DNA of 64,000 nucleotides from Pediococcus inopinatus (GCF_002982135.1 NZ_CP019981.1:1302001-1366000), one strand, 5' to 3'. Counted from the first letter of the stretch, positions 1 to 9,498 are shown. Translations and numbers: made by a program. The notes: generated by a model from the sequence alone, not told the origin.

Positions 1-1
1 G

Positions 2-73
2 CACGAAAAAAGTGAATTAACAGCTAAGGTATTGACTTTAAGTCCCAAATACGATAAATTAGAAAAGTACTAA
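2..73 (+). CDS. C-terminal end of an unidentified protein (partial)
   Basis: An open frame runs from the window edge and ends at a TAA at 71-73. Only 23 codons are visible, ending SPKYDKLEKY. The fragment is lysine- and tyrosine-rich and too short to assign to a family. It stops 9 bases before a tRNA gene, so the tRNA may share its transcript. Whether this is truly coding cannot be decided without the upstream sequence. Confidence 0.4.
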   Translation, partial: HEKSELTAKVLTLSPKYDKLEKY

Positions 74-82
74 TTGACTAAT

Positions 83-156
83 TGCCCGCTGGTCAAATTG
101 GTTTAAGACGTCGCCCTCTCAAGGCGGAGCTACGGGTTCGATCCCCGTGCGGGCTA
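83..156 (+). tRNA. tRNA, anticodon CTC, probably tRNA-Glu
   Basis: The segment folds as a cloverleaf: acceptor arms around 84-89 and 149-154, a D arm GGTC...GAC, an anticodon stem TCGCC/GGCGG enclosing the loop CTCTCAA, and a T arm ACGGG-TTCGATC-CCCGT. The loop puts CTC at positions 34-36, which reads the Glu codon GAG. The acceptor end is slightly irregular (first pair not canonical), so the exact ends are uncertain by a base. No CCA is encoded. A strong terminator follows. Confidence 0.75.
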
Positions 157-164
157 TAATTAAG

Positions 165-217
165 CAAAAAATAAGCCTCAAAGCATTGTTAAATCAGTGT
201 TTTGAGGCTTATTTTTC
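165..217. terminator. Bidirectional rho-independent terminator
   Basis: An A-run, the arm AATAAGCCTCAAA, a loop, and the matching TTTTGAGGCTTATT followed by a T-run. It can end the tRNA transcript on the plus strand and the membrane-protein gene at 221-919 on the minus strand. Confidence 0.85.
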
Positions 218-220
218 TTT

Positions 221-919
221 TTAAAAATACGTCATTTCGACATTGTCACTAATATAGTTTACAAACTGGAGTAAAGCATGCCGATTTTCTAATTTATTGA
301 AGGTTTTAATCTTGTTATGTCCATCTTCCCGATAGGTGATCACCATGACGTTTTGACTTTTAATTCCAGTCTTCTTGATGAATGCAAGATATTTTTTTGA
401 GCCTAATTTGGTACGAATATTTTTCAAATCAATGCTATAGAAGTCCTCTTGTGCACTCAATGAATAACGCCGAATTTCCTTACGTACCTTGGGATAATGT
501 TTGCTGTCCGAATTATAAAAATATATTTCCGTGTCATAAGAGCTATATCTTTTTTTCTGAATTTCTTGAACGGCTTTGGTTGCAGAGATCGGAATTGGTG
601 TTACATGATTCTTTGTATAATCCGGTTGATTGATAAATTGAAAAACGACGCCCAATCCCACAATCAATAAGGCTCCTGCTAACCCAATATGTTTAGCAGA
701 ATAAGAACGATCCCCATAAAAGAAAAACAGAACCATAATTACAACTACTAAAACAGATAAAATCCACAAGGAACCAATATAAAAATGTAACCCCATCGAA
801 TACGTAGTTACCCGTCTTCGTGTAAGCTGATAGTAATTGGTAATTCTCATGTAAAGCAGGATCAACAAAATAACCCCTACGGCTCTTTCGATAAAATTAA
901 CTACAGCCTGTTTGCGCAC
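221..919 (-). CDS. Membrane protein of unknown function
   Basis: 232 residues from a GTG start with a good ribosome site (AGGAGATCATT before GTG). Three hydrophobic segments lie at roughly residues 10-25, 45-67 and 78-95. They are followed by a soluble C-terminal half rich in Lys, Tyr and Ser, predicted outside or inside the membrane depending on topology. I do not recognise the family. It is a single-gene unit: the next gene on the same strand ends with its own terminator upstream. Function cannot be inferred. Confidence 0.75.
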   Translation of the reverse strand: MRKQAVVNFIERAVGVILLILLYMRITNYYQLTRRRVTTYSMGLHFYIGSLWILSVLVVVIMVLFFFYGDRSYSAKHIGLAGALLIVGLGVVFQFINQPDYTKNHVTPIPISATKAVQEIQKKRYSSYDTEIYFYNSDSKHYPKVRKEIRRYSLSAQEDFYSIDLKNIRTKLGSKKYLAFIKKTGIKSQNVMVITYREDGHNKIKTFNKLENRHALLQFVNYISDNVEMTYF

Positions 920-1006
920 AATGATCTCCTACCATTTTGACAAACCTATTCATACATCGGTACTATAATACCGCTTTCTAACTATTTTTAATAATATTCC
1001 GTAAAT

Positions 1007-1045
1007 AAAAAAAGTTACTCCTTATACACCTCAGAGTAACTCTAT
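1007..1045 (-). terminator. Terminator of the SPFH gene
   Basis: Read on the minus strand, AGAGTTACTC and GAGTAACT arms are followed by a run of seven T. It lies just after the stop of the gene at 1058-2110. Confidence 0.75.
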
Positions 1046-1057
1046 TCTTATGAAATT

Positions 1058-2110
1058 TTATAACGTCGTATTTTTATCGTCTTTCGTACCAAGTAATTTT
1101 CCGACCACTGGCAGTTTACCAAATTCTTCCGCACTATCTGAAGGCACAACCACCAAATTTGTATCAGACTTTGCTAAATCAGAAAAAGCATTGATAGATT
1201 GATTTTGGAAATATTTTTCGGTAGCTTCTGCTAATCCAGCTTGAACGGTATCAATCCGGTAACGCTCAGCATTGGCACGTGTTTTAGTTGCATCCGCTTC
1301 TGCTTTGGCAGTCGCCATTAGCGCATCATTCTTAGCTTTAGTAGTCAATTCAATAGATTTGGCTTCCCCTTCTGCTTTAGCGATGGTTGCCACTCGTTCA
1401 CGATCAGCCGTCAATTGTTTATCCATTGCTTCTTGAATGGCACGAGAAGGTGTTAATTCATCAATATTAATTCGATCCACATTAATTCCGTATGTGTTCG
1501 TCAAATCGCCAATTGCCAATGTCAATTCCTGGTTAATTTTGGCAGTCGACCCTAAGGCCTCATTCAAGTCCATCCGTCCGATGATATCTCGTAAATGCCC
1601 ACGAACAAGTTGGGCCATCGATTCAACGGAATCTGTATTTTCATATTGATACTTCACTGGATCGGTAATATGGAAGTTCAACGTTAAACTAGCTGAAACG
1701 TCCGCATTATCCTTTGTAATAATTGAATAGTTTGGTAGTGCTAAAGGTTCCATCGCTAAACTCACATTTTTAATTTTTTGAAAAAATGGAAAATAAAAAT
1801 GAAATCCAGGATCAACGCTCCGTTTGTATTTTCCTAATGTTTCTACTAGACCACGATTATTTTGTGGCACAATTCTTAATCCAAATGGCATATTTAAACC
1901 CCTCCGTTTTTCTGGTACTCGTGCATGAACTGTTCTTTCTGGTTTATCATGATTAGCTCGTCGATCTCGCTTATCTGGTTTGGATATCGCATGCTGCCTA
2001 CTCTGAATAGCTTTTAATTGCGCTTTTTGATACTGATTCGCGTACTCACCATTCATTGCCGCCTGCATTTGGCCCCAAAATCCCGCTTGATGTTTTTGCT
2101 GATTTGCCAT
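1058..2110 (-). CDS. SPFH/Band 7 domain protein (stomatin/HflK-like)
   Basis: A 350-residue member of the stomatin/prohibitin/flotillin/HflK-C superfamily, whose members assemble membrane-associated scaffolds. The N-terminal ~80 residues are basic and not hydrophobic. The Band 7 core begins near the motif GLRIVPQNNRGLVETLGKY and is followed by a long Ala/Glu/Lys-rich coiled coil (AKAEGEAKSIEL and similar) around residues 230-290. The start is set at ATG 2110, preceded by GGGGGAG six bases away, not at the in-frame TTG 15 bases upstream. There is no clear N-terminal membrane anchor, which is unusual for HflK/QmcA-type proteins. It follows the small gene at 2131-2463 by only ~20 bases, so the two probably share an mRNA. 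Family assignment is firm; role is unknown. Confidence 0.88.
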   Translation of the reverse strand: MANQQKHQAGFWGQMQAAMNGEYANQYQKAQLKAIQSRQHAISKPDKRDRRANHDKPERTVHARVPEKRRGLNMPFGLRIVPQNNRGLVETLGKYKRSVDPGFHFYFPFFQKIKNVSLAMEPLALPNYSIITKDNADVSASLTLNFHITDPVKYQYENTDSVESMAQLVRGHLRDIIGRMDLNEALGSTAKINQELTLAIGDLTNTYGINVDRINIDELTPSRAIQEAMDKQLTADRERVATIAKAEGEAKSIELTTKAKNDALMATAKAEADATKTRANAERYRIDTVQAGLAEATEKYFQNQSINAFSDLAKSDTNLVVVPSDSAEEFGKLPVVGKLLGTKDDKNTTL

Positions 2111-2130
2111 CCTTATCTCCCCCAAAATGG

Positions 2131-2463
2131 CTAAATTTTTTGTAACGTTAATATGTTTCCATTTGCCTCAATAACCGCATACTTTGCAGTTGTATCGACA
2201 TCCCCGTTATCATTAATTAAATAACGGTAATAAATACCTGAAACAAAGGCAAGTCCATGGTCAACGTTTAAGTCCTTTCCTAAAACGGTCTGGCCAATAA
2301 TTTGCCGATTCTCAAAACTTTTTGTCCCATGATTATCTGATAGCAAACTCACAATGTACATATTGACACTCTGATTTGCTCGATTGGCTTCCTCGGCCAA
2401 TCGATCGTAAAGCTCCTGGTCCAAACGCAATAAAAACCGCTTGTCCTTTTTATCATTCGCCAT
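2131..2463 (-). CDS. Arc/HicB-like ribbon-helix-helix protein
   Basis: 110 residues. The N-terminal part (FLLRLDQELYDRLAEEANR...SVNMYIVSLL) has the pattern of an Arc/CopG/HicB-type ribbon-helix-helix DNA-binding fold: a short strand followed by two helices. The C-terminal ~60 residues form a separate domain with several hydrophobic strands (VLGKDLNVDHGLAFVSGIYYRYLI). The start ATG at 2463 has AGAGG ten bases upstream; the longer frame beginning nine codons earlier lacks that. It is the first gene of a likely two-gene unit with the SPFH protein. No toxin partner is visible next to it, so an antitoxin role is not supported. Confidence 0.75.
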   Translation of the reverse strand: MANDKKDKRFLLRLDQELYDRLAEEANRANQSVNMYIVSLLSDNHGTKSFENRQIIGQTVLGKDLNVDHGLAFVSGIYYRYLINDNGDVDTTAKYAVIEANGNILTLQKI

Positions 2464-2536
2464 GAACTGATCGCCTCTTCTCAATATCATTCTGATATCA
2501 AACCCATTGTAAGCGATTTACGTACCAGAGTCAATA

Positions 2537-2575
2537 TAAAAAAGCCTATTCCAAATAAAAATCTGAAACAGGCCA
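2537..2575 (-). terminator. Terminator after the gene at 2587-3441
   Basis: On the minus strand GCCTGTT and AATAGGC arms pair around an AT-rich loop and run into six T. Confidence 0.7.
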
Positions 2576-2586
2576 TCCTAATTTTA

Positions 2587-3441
2587 TTAGTTTTCGAATT
2601 GAGCCATTTTTTTACCTGCTTGTAACCATTCAAGGCGCTGTTGTTCGTTGGCTTTCCACGAACGACTGCGTGTTACCCCTTGCGACAACGGTTTGCCATT
2701 TTCAAGCATTTTTAGCAGTTCAGTATCAGAGAGTTGTTCAAGTTCATTTTTGTGACTTGTTTTAATGATCGTACAAAGCCGATTGCCATCTTCCGCAGGT
2801 TTTCCATAATCATTAAATGTCCCACACACTCTAAATGCTGGTAAATTCTGTTTAAGCTCCCCGGCCGCTATCTCTCGATCAAAATATTCTTTAACCATGG
2901 TAACAATTAAACTATCTAAATTGCGTTCATCATAGGTCACATAATTTTCCTGATCAACAGTAAACACATCTTTATCGTAAGCATACTTGGCTGATTTTTT
3001 GAGCGCGTTACTTTTAGCTTCAAGTGCTGTAAAACCGCTTTGCAAAATATAATAACAATTATTTTCTGCGTCAACAGCTTCCGTCAATTGAACAGAGTTT
3101 TCTGAAGAACGATTTCCGACCCCTTCCAAGAATTCTGCACCAACTGCTGTGATATTAAATTCCTGCTTAAATAATTGTTCCAGCCATTCTTTGGCCTGAG
3201 TCACATCTACTAAATACTTTGATTCATCTTGCCAAAATTGCTTGTTTGAGTAGTTCTCACCAAGATTGAATTTTTGATATAAATCTGACCAATTCTGAAT
3301 TGTATCGATCGTTGGTACTAAAGCAATTTTCGTATAATTTGATTTCTGAATATTATTGTCTAAAAAAGTCCCTGCTGCATAATTTCCGTTAAACTTTAAA
3401 TAATCAGCGCGTTTTTTCTCGAACATTTCACTATCTGCCAT
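2587..3441 (-). CDS. Hypothetical cytosolic protein, 284 residues
   Basis: Starts at ATG 3441 with AAAGGAAAATTCAA upstream. The product is hydrophilic with no signal peptide or membrane segment. It is rich in Asn, Lys, Glu and aromatic residues across its length and ends KKMAQFEN. I do not recognise a domain. It is monocistronic: its own terminator lies downstream, and the pgi terminator precedes it. The even composition and the good ribosome site support a real gene. Confidence 0.7.
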   Translation of the reverse strand: MADSEMFEKKRADYLKFNGNYAAGTFLDNNIQKSNYTKIALVPTIDTIQNWSDLYQKFNLGENYSNKQFWQDESKYLVDVTQAKEWLEQLFKQEFNITAVGAEFLEGVGNRSSENSVQLTEAVDAENNCYYILQSGFTALEAKSNALKKSAKYAYDKDVFTVDQENYVTYDERNLDSLIVTMVKEYFDREIAAGELKQNLPAFRVCGTFNDYGKPAEDGNRLCTIIKTSHKNELEQLSDTELLKMLENGKPLSQGVTRSRSWKANEQQRLEWLQAGKKMAQFEN

Positions 3442-3525
3442 TTGAATTTTCCTTTCGACTTTTAAATAACTCGTGCTTTCACGTTACTAAAAAAATGAAC
3501 CGATTACAAGTACATAATTTTAAAC

Positions 3526-3588
3526 AAAAAAATAAGCCTAGTTTTAAAACAGAAAATTTTCATTTACCGCTTCTCACTAGACTTATTC
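3526..3588 (-). terminator. pgi terminator
   Basis: On the minus strand AATAAGTCTAGT pairs with ACTAGGCTTATT, followed by TTTTTTT, just after the pgi stop codon. Confidence 0.8.
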
Positions 3589-3614
3589 TTTATTCACTAA
3601 AACCCTAACAAGTC

Positions 3615-4970
3615 TTATTTGCCAAGACGTTCGTTGAGTTCTTTTGTTTGTGCTTCATAGCCAGGACGGCCAAGCAAGGCAAACATATTATTTTTGTAAG
3701 CTTCAACACCTGGTTGGTTGAATGGGTTGATTCCGTTCAAGTAGCCAGAAATACCAACAGCAGCTTCAAAGAAGTAAATCATGTAACCCAATGTATAAGC
3801 ATCCTGTTGAGGAATGTTAACATTCATAACTGGCACACCACCATCGTTATGAGCCAAGGTAACCCCTTGATGAGCCTTCTTGTTAACTTCATCCATTGTC
3901 CGGCCTTCCAAGTACTTAAGACCATCCAAGTTTTTCTCTTCCTTTGGTACATTCAAATCATGGTTAGGTTTGTCAACATTGACAACTGTTTCCATGAGGT
4001 TACGACGACCTTCTTGAATGTATTGGCCAAGTGAATGTAAATCAGTTGAGAAGTTAGCTGATGAAGGATAGATACCCTTCTGATCTTTTCCTTCTGATTC
4101 ACCCATCAATTGTTTCCACCATTCGCCAAAGTATTGTAACGTTGGTTCGAAGTTTTCTAACAATTCAGTTGTGTAACCTTTACGATATAAAATGTTACGT
4201 AAAGCAGCATATTTATAAGCATCGTTCTTTGTTACATCAGGATTTGCATATGCATCACGGCCATCTGCAGCACCCTTCATTAATTGGTCAATGTCACCGC
4301 CAGCAACAGCGATTGGTAACAAACCAACAGCAGAAAGAACTGAGAAGCGGCCACCAATGTCATCAGGCACAACGAATTCTTCGTAACCTTCAGCATCAGA
4401 TTCTACCTTCAAGGCACCCTTTGCTTTGTCAGTTGTAGCGAAGATACGTTCTTTAGCACCATCTTTACCATATTTAGCAATTAATTTTTCCTTCAAAACA
4501 CGGAATGCAATTGAAGGTTCTGTAGTTGTTCCTGATTTTGAAATGACATTAATAGAAAAGTCACGATCGCCAATCAAGTTTACTAAGTCAGTCAAGTAAG
4601 TTGAGCTAATTGAATTTCCGGCAAAAAATACTTGAGGGATACCACCACGTTGTTCTTTAGGAAGCAAATTGTAGAAAGTATTGCCAAGAAAATCAATTGC
4701 TGCACGAGCGCCCAAGTATGAGCCACCAATACCGATTGCTACGAAAACTTCAGAGTTATTCTGAATCTTCTTAGCTGATTCCTTGATACGTGCAAATTCT
4801 TTCTTGTCGTAGTCAACTGGCAAGTCAATGAATCCACGGAAATCTTTACCAGCACCGGTTCCTTCACGTAATTCTTTGTCTGCAGCAGTAACAAGTGGTT
4901 GCATTTCAGCAAGCTCATTATCATGAACAAACTCAGAAACTGCTGAGCTATCAAACGAAATATGTGCCAT
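3615..4970 (-). CDS. pgi: Glucose-6-phosphate isomerase
   Basis: Interconverts glucose-6-phosphate and fructose-6-phosphate in the cytosol, the second step of glycolysis. The 451-residue length matches Gram-positive Pgi. The phosphosugar-binding signature is present in [16 protein letters not shown] and the active-site loop in [15 protein letters not shown]. The segment [10 protein letters not shown] and the C-terminal [11 protein letters not shown] carry further conserved catalytic-region residues. ATG at 4970 follows GAGG at about ten bases. It has its own terminator and stands apart from the other glycolytic genes in the window (fba at 6.4 kb, the gap operon at 52-57 kb). Confidence 0.98.
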   Translation of the reverse strand: MAHISFDSSAVSEFVHDNELAEMQPLVTAADKELREGTGAGKDFRGFIDLPVDYDKKEFARIKESAKKIQNNSEVFVAIGIGGSYLGARAAIDFLGNTFYNLLPKEQRGGIPQVFFAGNSISSTYLTDLVNLIGDRDFSINVISKSGTTTEPSIAFRVLKEKLIAKYGKDGAKERIFATTDKAKGALKVESDAEGYEEFVVPDDIGGRFSVLSAVGLLPIAVAGGDIDQLMKGAADGRDAYANPDVTKNDAYKYAALRNILYRKGYTTELLENFEPTLQYFGEWWKQLMGESEGKDQKGIYPSSANFSTDLHSLGQYIQEGRRNLMETVVNVDKPNHDLNVPKEEKNLDGLKYLEGRTMDEVNKKAHQGVTLAHNDGGVPVMNVNIPQQDAYTLGYMIYFFEAAVGISGYLNGINPFNQPGVEAYKNNMFALLGRPGYEAQTKELNERLGK

Positions 4971-5078
4971 TATTTAATTACCTCACTTAATATTTTTATT
5001 ATTTCACTAACTTATTATACACCCGATTACTAAAATTTGAAGCGTGACCAAAAGTTCATTTAATGAATAGAAAGTAAA

Positions 5079-5110
5079 CAAAAAACCGAAAGCTAGATGC
5101 CATCGGTTTC
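5079..5110 (-). terminator. Terminator after the glucose uptake gene
   Basis: On the minus strand AAACCGA and TCGGTTT arms with a 12-base loop, followed by six T. Confidence 0.7.
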
Positions 5111-5130
5111 TTCTAGTGAAATTTTAAAAA

Positions 5131-6000
5131 TTATTGCATCATTCCTAATAAAGTTGAACCCACAATAATTAAAATCGATCCAAAAATAACATATTGCATT
5201 TCACGATGAGTTTTATGTTCGCCCAATAGCCAAATGCTACCGAATGTCGAAATTACAATTCCGGCTTGAGCAAGTGAGTAGCTGATCGCAAGGCCAACAC
5301 TTGGAATTGCCAAGAACATGAAGATATTTCCGACTCCCCAGATAATTCCAGTAATCATATTAGCCCAAGTATGACGATTCTTAAATGCTGTCACGGCCGC
5401 TTTAGAAATAAAAACAAAAATAACAGCACCGGCAAACATCCCAATCGCTTGCGGCAAAATAACAGCTTTAGCATTCACGTTGGCAAAACGCACAATAACT
5501 GTATAGCCGATGTACCCAATTGTAGAAATAATTAGCGCACGAATTCCAGCTCCCATATCTTCATCTTTATTGTGTTCTTTGTCATTCTTATCTCGTAAGG
5601 ATGTGAAAGTAGCACCAACGATCAATGCGATAACGGCAATGGTCCCCATTGTAATGGTTTTTCCAGTTGCCCATTCATGCCAAATTAAAACCCCAGCCAA
5701 AGCGTTTCCGGCAAGTTGTAAGCCAGTTGATAATGGGACTGTTTTTGAAACACCGATTTTTTTCATTGATGTAAACTGCATTCCTTGACCAACGGCCCAG
5801 AATAAACCAGACACAACTCCTGCGATCCATACTTTAGATGTTAGTGTTGGTTGATATAGGAACCAAGTAAATACAGCAAATACAATGGCTCCCATGGTCA
5901 TCCCTAATGTTTGTTGTGGGGCTGTTCCACCTAGACGTCCAGACACAAGCCCAATACTACCCCAAGCAATCGCTGGAATCAGTGCAATTATAATACCCAT
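5131..6000 (-). CDS. glcU: GlcU-type glucose uptake protein (GRP transporter family)
   Basis: A 289-residue protein of ten hydrophobic segments, the layout of the glucose/ribose porter family in the drug/metabolite transporter superfamily. Family features are the N-terminal IPAIAWGSIGLVSGRLGG, an internal basic acidic loop (DKNDKEHNKDEDMG) near the middle, and the LAQAGIVISTFGSIWLLGEHKT segment near the C-terminus. Members import glucose independently of the PTS, so glucose must then be phosphorylated by glucokinase. The start is placed at ATG 6000, with AAGGAG nine bases upstream; a longer frame to 6057 has no such site. Substrate is inferred from family only. Confidence 0.88.
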   Translation of the reverse strand: MGIIIALIPAIAWGSIGLVSGRLGGTAPQQTLGMTMGAIVFAVFTWFLYQPTLTSKVWIAGVVSGLFWAVGQGMQFTSMKKIGVSKTVPLSTGLQLAGNALAGVLIWHEWATGKTITMGTIAVIALIVGATFTSLRDKNDKEHNKDEDMGAGIRALIISTIGYIGYTVIVRFANVNAKAVILPQAIGMFAGAVIFVFISKAAVTAFKNRHTWANMITGIIWGVGNIFMFLAIPSVGLAISYSLAQAGIVISTFGSIWLLGEHKTHREMQYVIFGSILIIVGSTLLGMMQ

Positions 6001-6399
6001 TTTAAAATTCTCCTTATTCTCTCTAAAATTAATGTCCATACCAAGACAAAGAAACATTTTAACAGTAAAGTAACCGTTTTTACAAGTGGTAAATTATTAA
6101 ATTTAATTGATATACCAATTTCATTATACTGCAATGCTTGATATTTCAGGGATTCAGCGTCCTTATTTTTCGTTCATAAAAATATTGGACTAGTCCAAAA
6201 ATAGTCACATTATTCGTGTTTAAAAATTAAATTCCATTTTTTGTTTCACTTCTTTGGCTTATCATCTAGACTTTCCTTCCATAGATTAGTCATATAAAAA
6301 TGAGTCTGCATTTTCATAATCAAATGTGTTAAAATAGAAATGTTCGTTTAACGCAACCTTTTACACATCGTTGTAATATATTTTGGGAGGATTTTATTT
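6001..6399. other. Intergenic region with divergent promoters
   Basis: 399 bases without a gene, very AT-rich, between glcU and fba, which diverge. On the plus strand CTGCAT (about 6307) and TAAAAT (about 6331), spaced 18 bases, are a plausible fba promoter. TGGGAGGA near 6385 is the fba ribosome site. No convincing operator or riboswitch was seen. Confidence 0.4.
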
Positions 6400-7266
6400 A
6401 TGTCATTAGTTAACGGTAACGAAATCTTTGCTGAAGCTCGCAAAGGTCATTATGCAGTTGGTGCTTTTAACACTAACAACTTGGAATGGACTCGTGCTAT
6501 TCTTGGCGCTGCTCAAGAAAAAGGTACACCTGTTTTGATCCAAACTTCTATGGGAGCTGCTAAGTACATGGGCGGTTACGAACTTTGTTTAAACTTAGTT
6601 CAACAAACCATCAAGTCAATGAACATCACAGTTCCAGTTATCATGCATTTAGACCATGGTAACTACGAAGCTGCTAAAGAATGTATCGAAGTTGGTTACA
6701 ACTCTGTTATGTTTGATGGTCATGATTTACCATTCGCAGAAAACTTAGAAAAAACTAAGGAAATCGTTAAGTTGGCTCATGCTAAGGGCATCTCTGTTGA
6801 AGCCGAAGTTGGTTCAATTGGTGGAGAAGAAGATGGTGTCATTGGTGAAGGTGAATTAGCTGATGTTGATGAAGCTAAACAAATCGCTGCAACTGGCGTT
6901 GATTACCTTGCTTGTGGAATTGGTAACATTCATGGTGAATACCCTGACAACTGGACTGGTTTGAAGTTCGAACGTCTCCAAGAATTAGCTGACGTAATTT
7001 CTACACCACTTGTTTTACATGGTGGTTCAGGAATTCCTAAGGAACAAATCCAAAAAGCTATTTCAATGGGTGTTTCAAAGGTTAACGTTAACACAGAATG
7101 CCAGATTGCTTTTGCTAAAGCAACCCGTAAGTACATTGAAGAAGGACATGACCAAAATGATATTAAAGGTTATGACCCTCGTAAGATGCTTGCACCTGGT
7201 ACAAAAGCAATTGAAGATATCGTTACAAGTCGTATTGACTGGTTCGGTACTCCATCTGCTAAATAA
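6400..7266 (+). CDS. fba: Class II fructose-1,6-bisphosphate aldolase
   Basis: Splits fructose-1,6-bisphosphate to glyceraldehyde-3-phosphate and dihydroxyacetone phosphate, using a divalent metal. At 288 residues it has the usual size of the Firmicute enzyme. Metal-ligand motifs are visible: HLDHGNYE, EAEVGSIGGEEDG, and LHGGSGIPKEQI, followed by VNVNTECQ for substrate phosphate binding. GGGAGG lies upstream at normal spacing. Codon use is biased toward highly expressed choices (GGT, AAC), as expected for aldolase. Its presence indicates an Embden-Meyerhof pathway; many strictly heterofermentative lactobacilli lack it. Confidence 0.98.
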   Translation: MSLVNGNEIFAEARKGHYAVGAFNTNNLEWTRAILGAAQEKGTPVLIQTSMGAAKYMGGYELCLNLVQQTIKSMNITVPVIMHLDHGNYEAAKECIEVGYNSVMFDGHDLPFAENLEKTKEIVKLAHAKGISVEAEVGSIGGEEDGVIGEGELADVDEAKQIAATGVDYLACGIGNIHGEYPDNWTGLKFERLQELADVISTPLVLHGGSGIPKEQIQKAISMGVSKVNVNTECQIAFAKATRKYIEEGHDQNDIKGYDPRKMLAPGTKAIEDIVTSRIDWFGTPSAK

Positions 7267-7277
7267 TTATTATAATT

Positions 7278-7314
7278 AAAAGCCATCATTCAAATTTGAA
7301 TGATGGTTTTTTTT
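7278..7314. terminator. Bidirectional terminator between fba and the histidine kinase
   Basis: A perfect palindrome of 12-base arms (CCATCATTCAAA and its complement) flanked by AAAA and TTTTTTTT. It serves the convergent genes on both sides. Confidence 0.92.
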
Positions 7315-7315
7315 A

Positions 7316-8767
7316 TTATTCAGTTTTTTGCGGCGGTAAAGTCACCGTAAAGGTTGTTCCCTTTCCAAATGTACTATCAACTACAATTTCACCACCATGT
7401 GCCTTCACCAACTGGTGCACAATGGCCATCCCTAAACCAGATTCACCATATTTGGTGTTCTTTCGAGAAGGATCCGCTTTATAGTACCGTTCCCAAATGT
7501 TCTTCATTTGTGACTCAGACATGCCAATTCCAGTATCGCTAATTGAAATCACACAATTCTTATCCTTATCATTGTGAGCCTCAATTGTAATTGTCCCGTC
7601 GTTTGTAAACTGAATCGCATTTTGCATAATATTAAACAGGATCTGAACAAACCGATCGTAGTCCGCATATACAATTACATCATCACCAACCTGCACCACA
7701 AATTTATCTTTGGCCTCAGTAGCCTTTTTCTGCAATTGCTCCATTAAATTTTCCACGATATGACTCACTGGAATGCTGTGACACGCCAACACAATTTGAT
7801 TAGTCCGAATTTTTTCATAATCTAAATTATCATTTACTAATCGAATTAGTCGCTTCGTTTCATTACTCATCAACTGCAAGCTTTCTTCACGGCTCTCTTC
7901 TGGGATCGCATCGTAGGTCAGCCCTTCTAGTAAACCGTTGATCGTTGTTAATGGCGTTCGCATCTCGTGAGCGGCATCCGCCAAAAATTCCCGCCGTCTT
8001 TGTTCTTGGCGTTTAATTTCTTCGTCTGACTTCTTTAACGAAATAGCCATGTGATTAAAGTCAGTTGCTAAACCATCAATTTCATCATTACCCTTTGTAG
8101 GAACCTTAATATCAAAGTTACCTTTTCCAATTTTGTGGGCAGCCTTTCGAATCCGATCGATTCTAGAAACAGAATATTTAGCCAAACCATAGGCAATGAT
8201 AATTGAAACCAGCCCTGAGATCAGAAAAGCGATCAGTAAATTATACCGGATTTTACGCATATTTAATTCAACATTAGAAACAGGCGACCCTACTGAGATC
8301 ACGGCGATCAAATCTCCCTTTTGATTCCGGTAGGGTTTAATAATATCGGTGGTCGGACGATGATTTTTACTAGACGCTTGATTAAGACGTCGGTCTGACT
8401 TCCTGGTTATGGTTTCACCATTTTTCAACTTCTTCCACTGTGCAGCACTTATCGTTGGTGAAAAATTAGCCTTTGGATACGCAATTGTATTTTGCTTATT
8501 GTAAATTGTAAAATGCACAGATTGGTTTTCTAACAATCGCTCACTATTTTCCAATCCCGCAATTTGAATCCCCTCAAACTCGCCGCTGGTGCTAACCACT
8601 ACAGATTGTTGAAAAACACTGTCTGCATAGCCTTCAAGCTGTTTCCAAGTATCTTGGTAAATCATTCGGCTAGAAAACTGACTGAATGCAATTCCGAAAA
8701 CAATTAGTGTTGTAAAAATAACGGCAAAAAATGCCAACATTTGTTGATATAGGAGTTTCAGTTTCAT
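7316..8767 (-). CDS. Sensor histidine kinase (HAMP, HisKA, HATPase)
   Basis: 483 residues. Two membrane helices (about 7-29 and 175-197) enclose a ~145-residue extracellular sensor domain. They are followed by a HAMP linker (about 198-250), the phospho-acceptor helix with HEMRTPL (His267), and a C-terminal ATPase with N (MQNAIQF), G1 (SDTGIGM) and G2 (GESGLGMAI) boxes. It autophosphorylates and passes phosphate to the response regulator encoded immediately upstream (2-base gap), so the two are translationally linked. Stimulus unknown; a cell-envelope role is typical of this class but not shown. Confidence 0.95.
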   Translation of the reverse strand: MKLKLLYQQMLAFFAVIFTTLIVFGIAFSQFSSRMIYQDTWKQLEGYADSVFQQSVVVSTSGEFEGIQIAGLENSERLLENQSVHFTIYNKQNTIAYPKANFSPTISAAQWKKLKNGETITRKSDRRLNQASSKNHRPTTDIIKPYRNQKGDLIAVISVGSPVSNVELNMRKIRYNLLIAFLISGLVSIIIAYGLAKYSVSRIDRIRKAAHKIGKGNFDIKVPTKGNDEIDGLATDFNHMAISLKKSDEEIKRQEQRRREFLADAAHEMRTPLTTINGLLEGLTYDAIPEESREESLQLMSNETKRLIRLVNDNLDYEKIRTNQIVLACHSIPVSHIVENLMEQLQKKATEAKDKFVVQVGDDVIVYADYDRFVQILFNIMQNAIQFTNDGTITIEAHNDKDKNCVISISDTGIGMSESQMKNIWERYYKADPSRKNTKYGESGLGMAIVHQLVKAHGGEIVVDSTFGKGTTFTVTLPPQKTE

Positions 8768-8769
8768 AC

Positions 8770-9498
8770 TTAATCCCCCGCTTTGCTATCATCGAACTTA
8801 TAGCCAACTCCCCAAACTGTTTGAATGACTTGTGGGCCAACTTTTTCAATCTTTTGACGCAGTTTTTTGATATGGGCATCAACCGTACGCTCGTCACCGT
8901 GGAATTCATAATCCCAAACAAGTTGCAGTAGCTGTTCTCGTGAAAAAACTTGTTTTGGTTTTTGAGCCAATGTTTTAAGCAAATCAAACTCTTTAGGAGT
9001 TAGATCCGGAATTAATTTATCATCTAAGTAAGCCTCTCGTGTTGAGGAACTTAATTTAAAATTATTTGTTTCCACATCAAAGTCTTCAGCTTGATCACCA
9101 TTCTGTTGAGTATTATCGCCGATTGTATTCATCTGAGCACGACGATAAAGGGCCTTAATCCGCGCAATTAGTGTAATTGGACTAAACGGTTTTGTCACAT
9201 AATCGTCGGCACCCATTTCTAGTCCTAATACTTGATCACTTTCTGAATCACGAGCCGTCAACATAATAATCGGGACTGTTTGAGAAATCTGACGAATTTC
9301 GAAACTAACCGTCATCCCATCTTTACCAGGTAAGTTTAAATCTAATGTAATCATATCCCAGTCGTGGGGAGTAGCCTTAAACATATCAATTGCTTCATTG
9401 CCGTCATACGCAAAATGTGCATCCCATTGTTCTTTCTTAAAAAACATCCCCATCATTTCGGATACCGATTTATTATCTTCAATCATTAAAATTTTCAT
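8770..9498 (-). CDS. OmpR/PhoB-family response regulator
   Basis: 242 residues. The receiver domain has acidic pocket residues near Glu7/Asp8, the phosphorylation site Asp53 in LDLNLPG, and the conserved Thr and Lys (MLTARD, VTKPF). After a linker of about 30 residues with acidic and Gln-rich stretches comes a winged-helix DNA-binding domain (LTPKEFDLLKTLAQ, RTVDAHIKKLRQKI, TVWGVGYKF). It is the first gene of the pair with the kinase at 7316-8767, which follows two bases after its stop. It probably regulates its own operon and unknown targets. Confidence 0.96.
   Translation of the reverse strand: MKILMIEDNKSVSEMMGMFFKKEQWDAHFAYDGNEAIDMFKATPHDWDMITLDLNLPGKDGMTVSFEIRQISQTVPIIMLTARDSESDQVLGLEMGADDYVTKPFSPITLIARIKALYRRAQMNTIGDNTQQNGDQAEDFDVETNNFKLSSSTREAYLDDKLIPDLTPKEFDLLKTLAQKPKQVFSREQLLQLVWDYEFHGDERTVDAHIKKLRQKIEKVGPQVIQTVWGVGYKFDDSKAGD

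Noticed and set aside
2111..2125. TTG start 15 bases upstream of the SPFH start
   Set aside because: The ribosome site GGGGGAG would itself be coding and nothing precedes the TTG.
3648..4438. Two plus-strand open frames of 125-128 codons inside pgi
   Set aside because: They lie antisense to a clear enzyme with strongly biased codons, have no ribosome site and resemble no protein.
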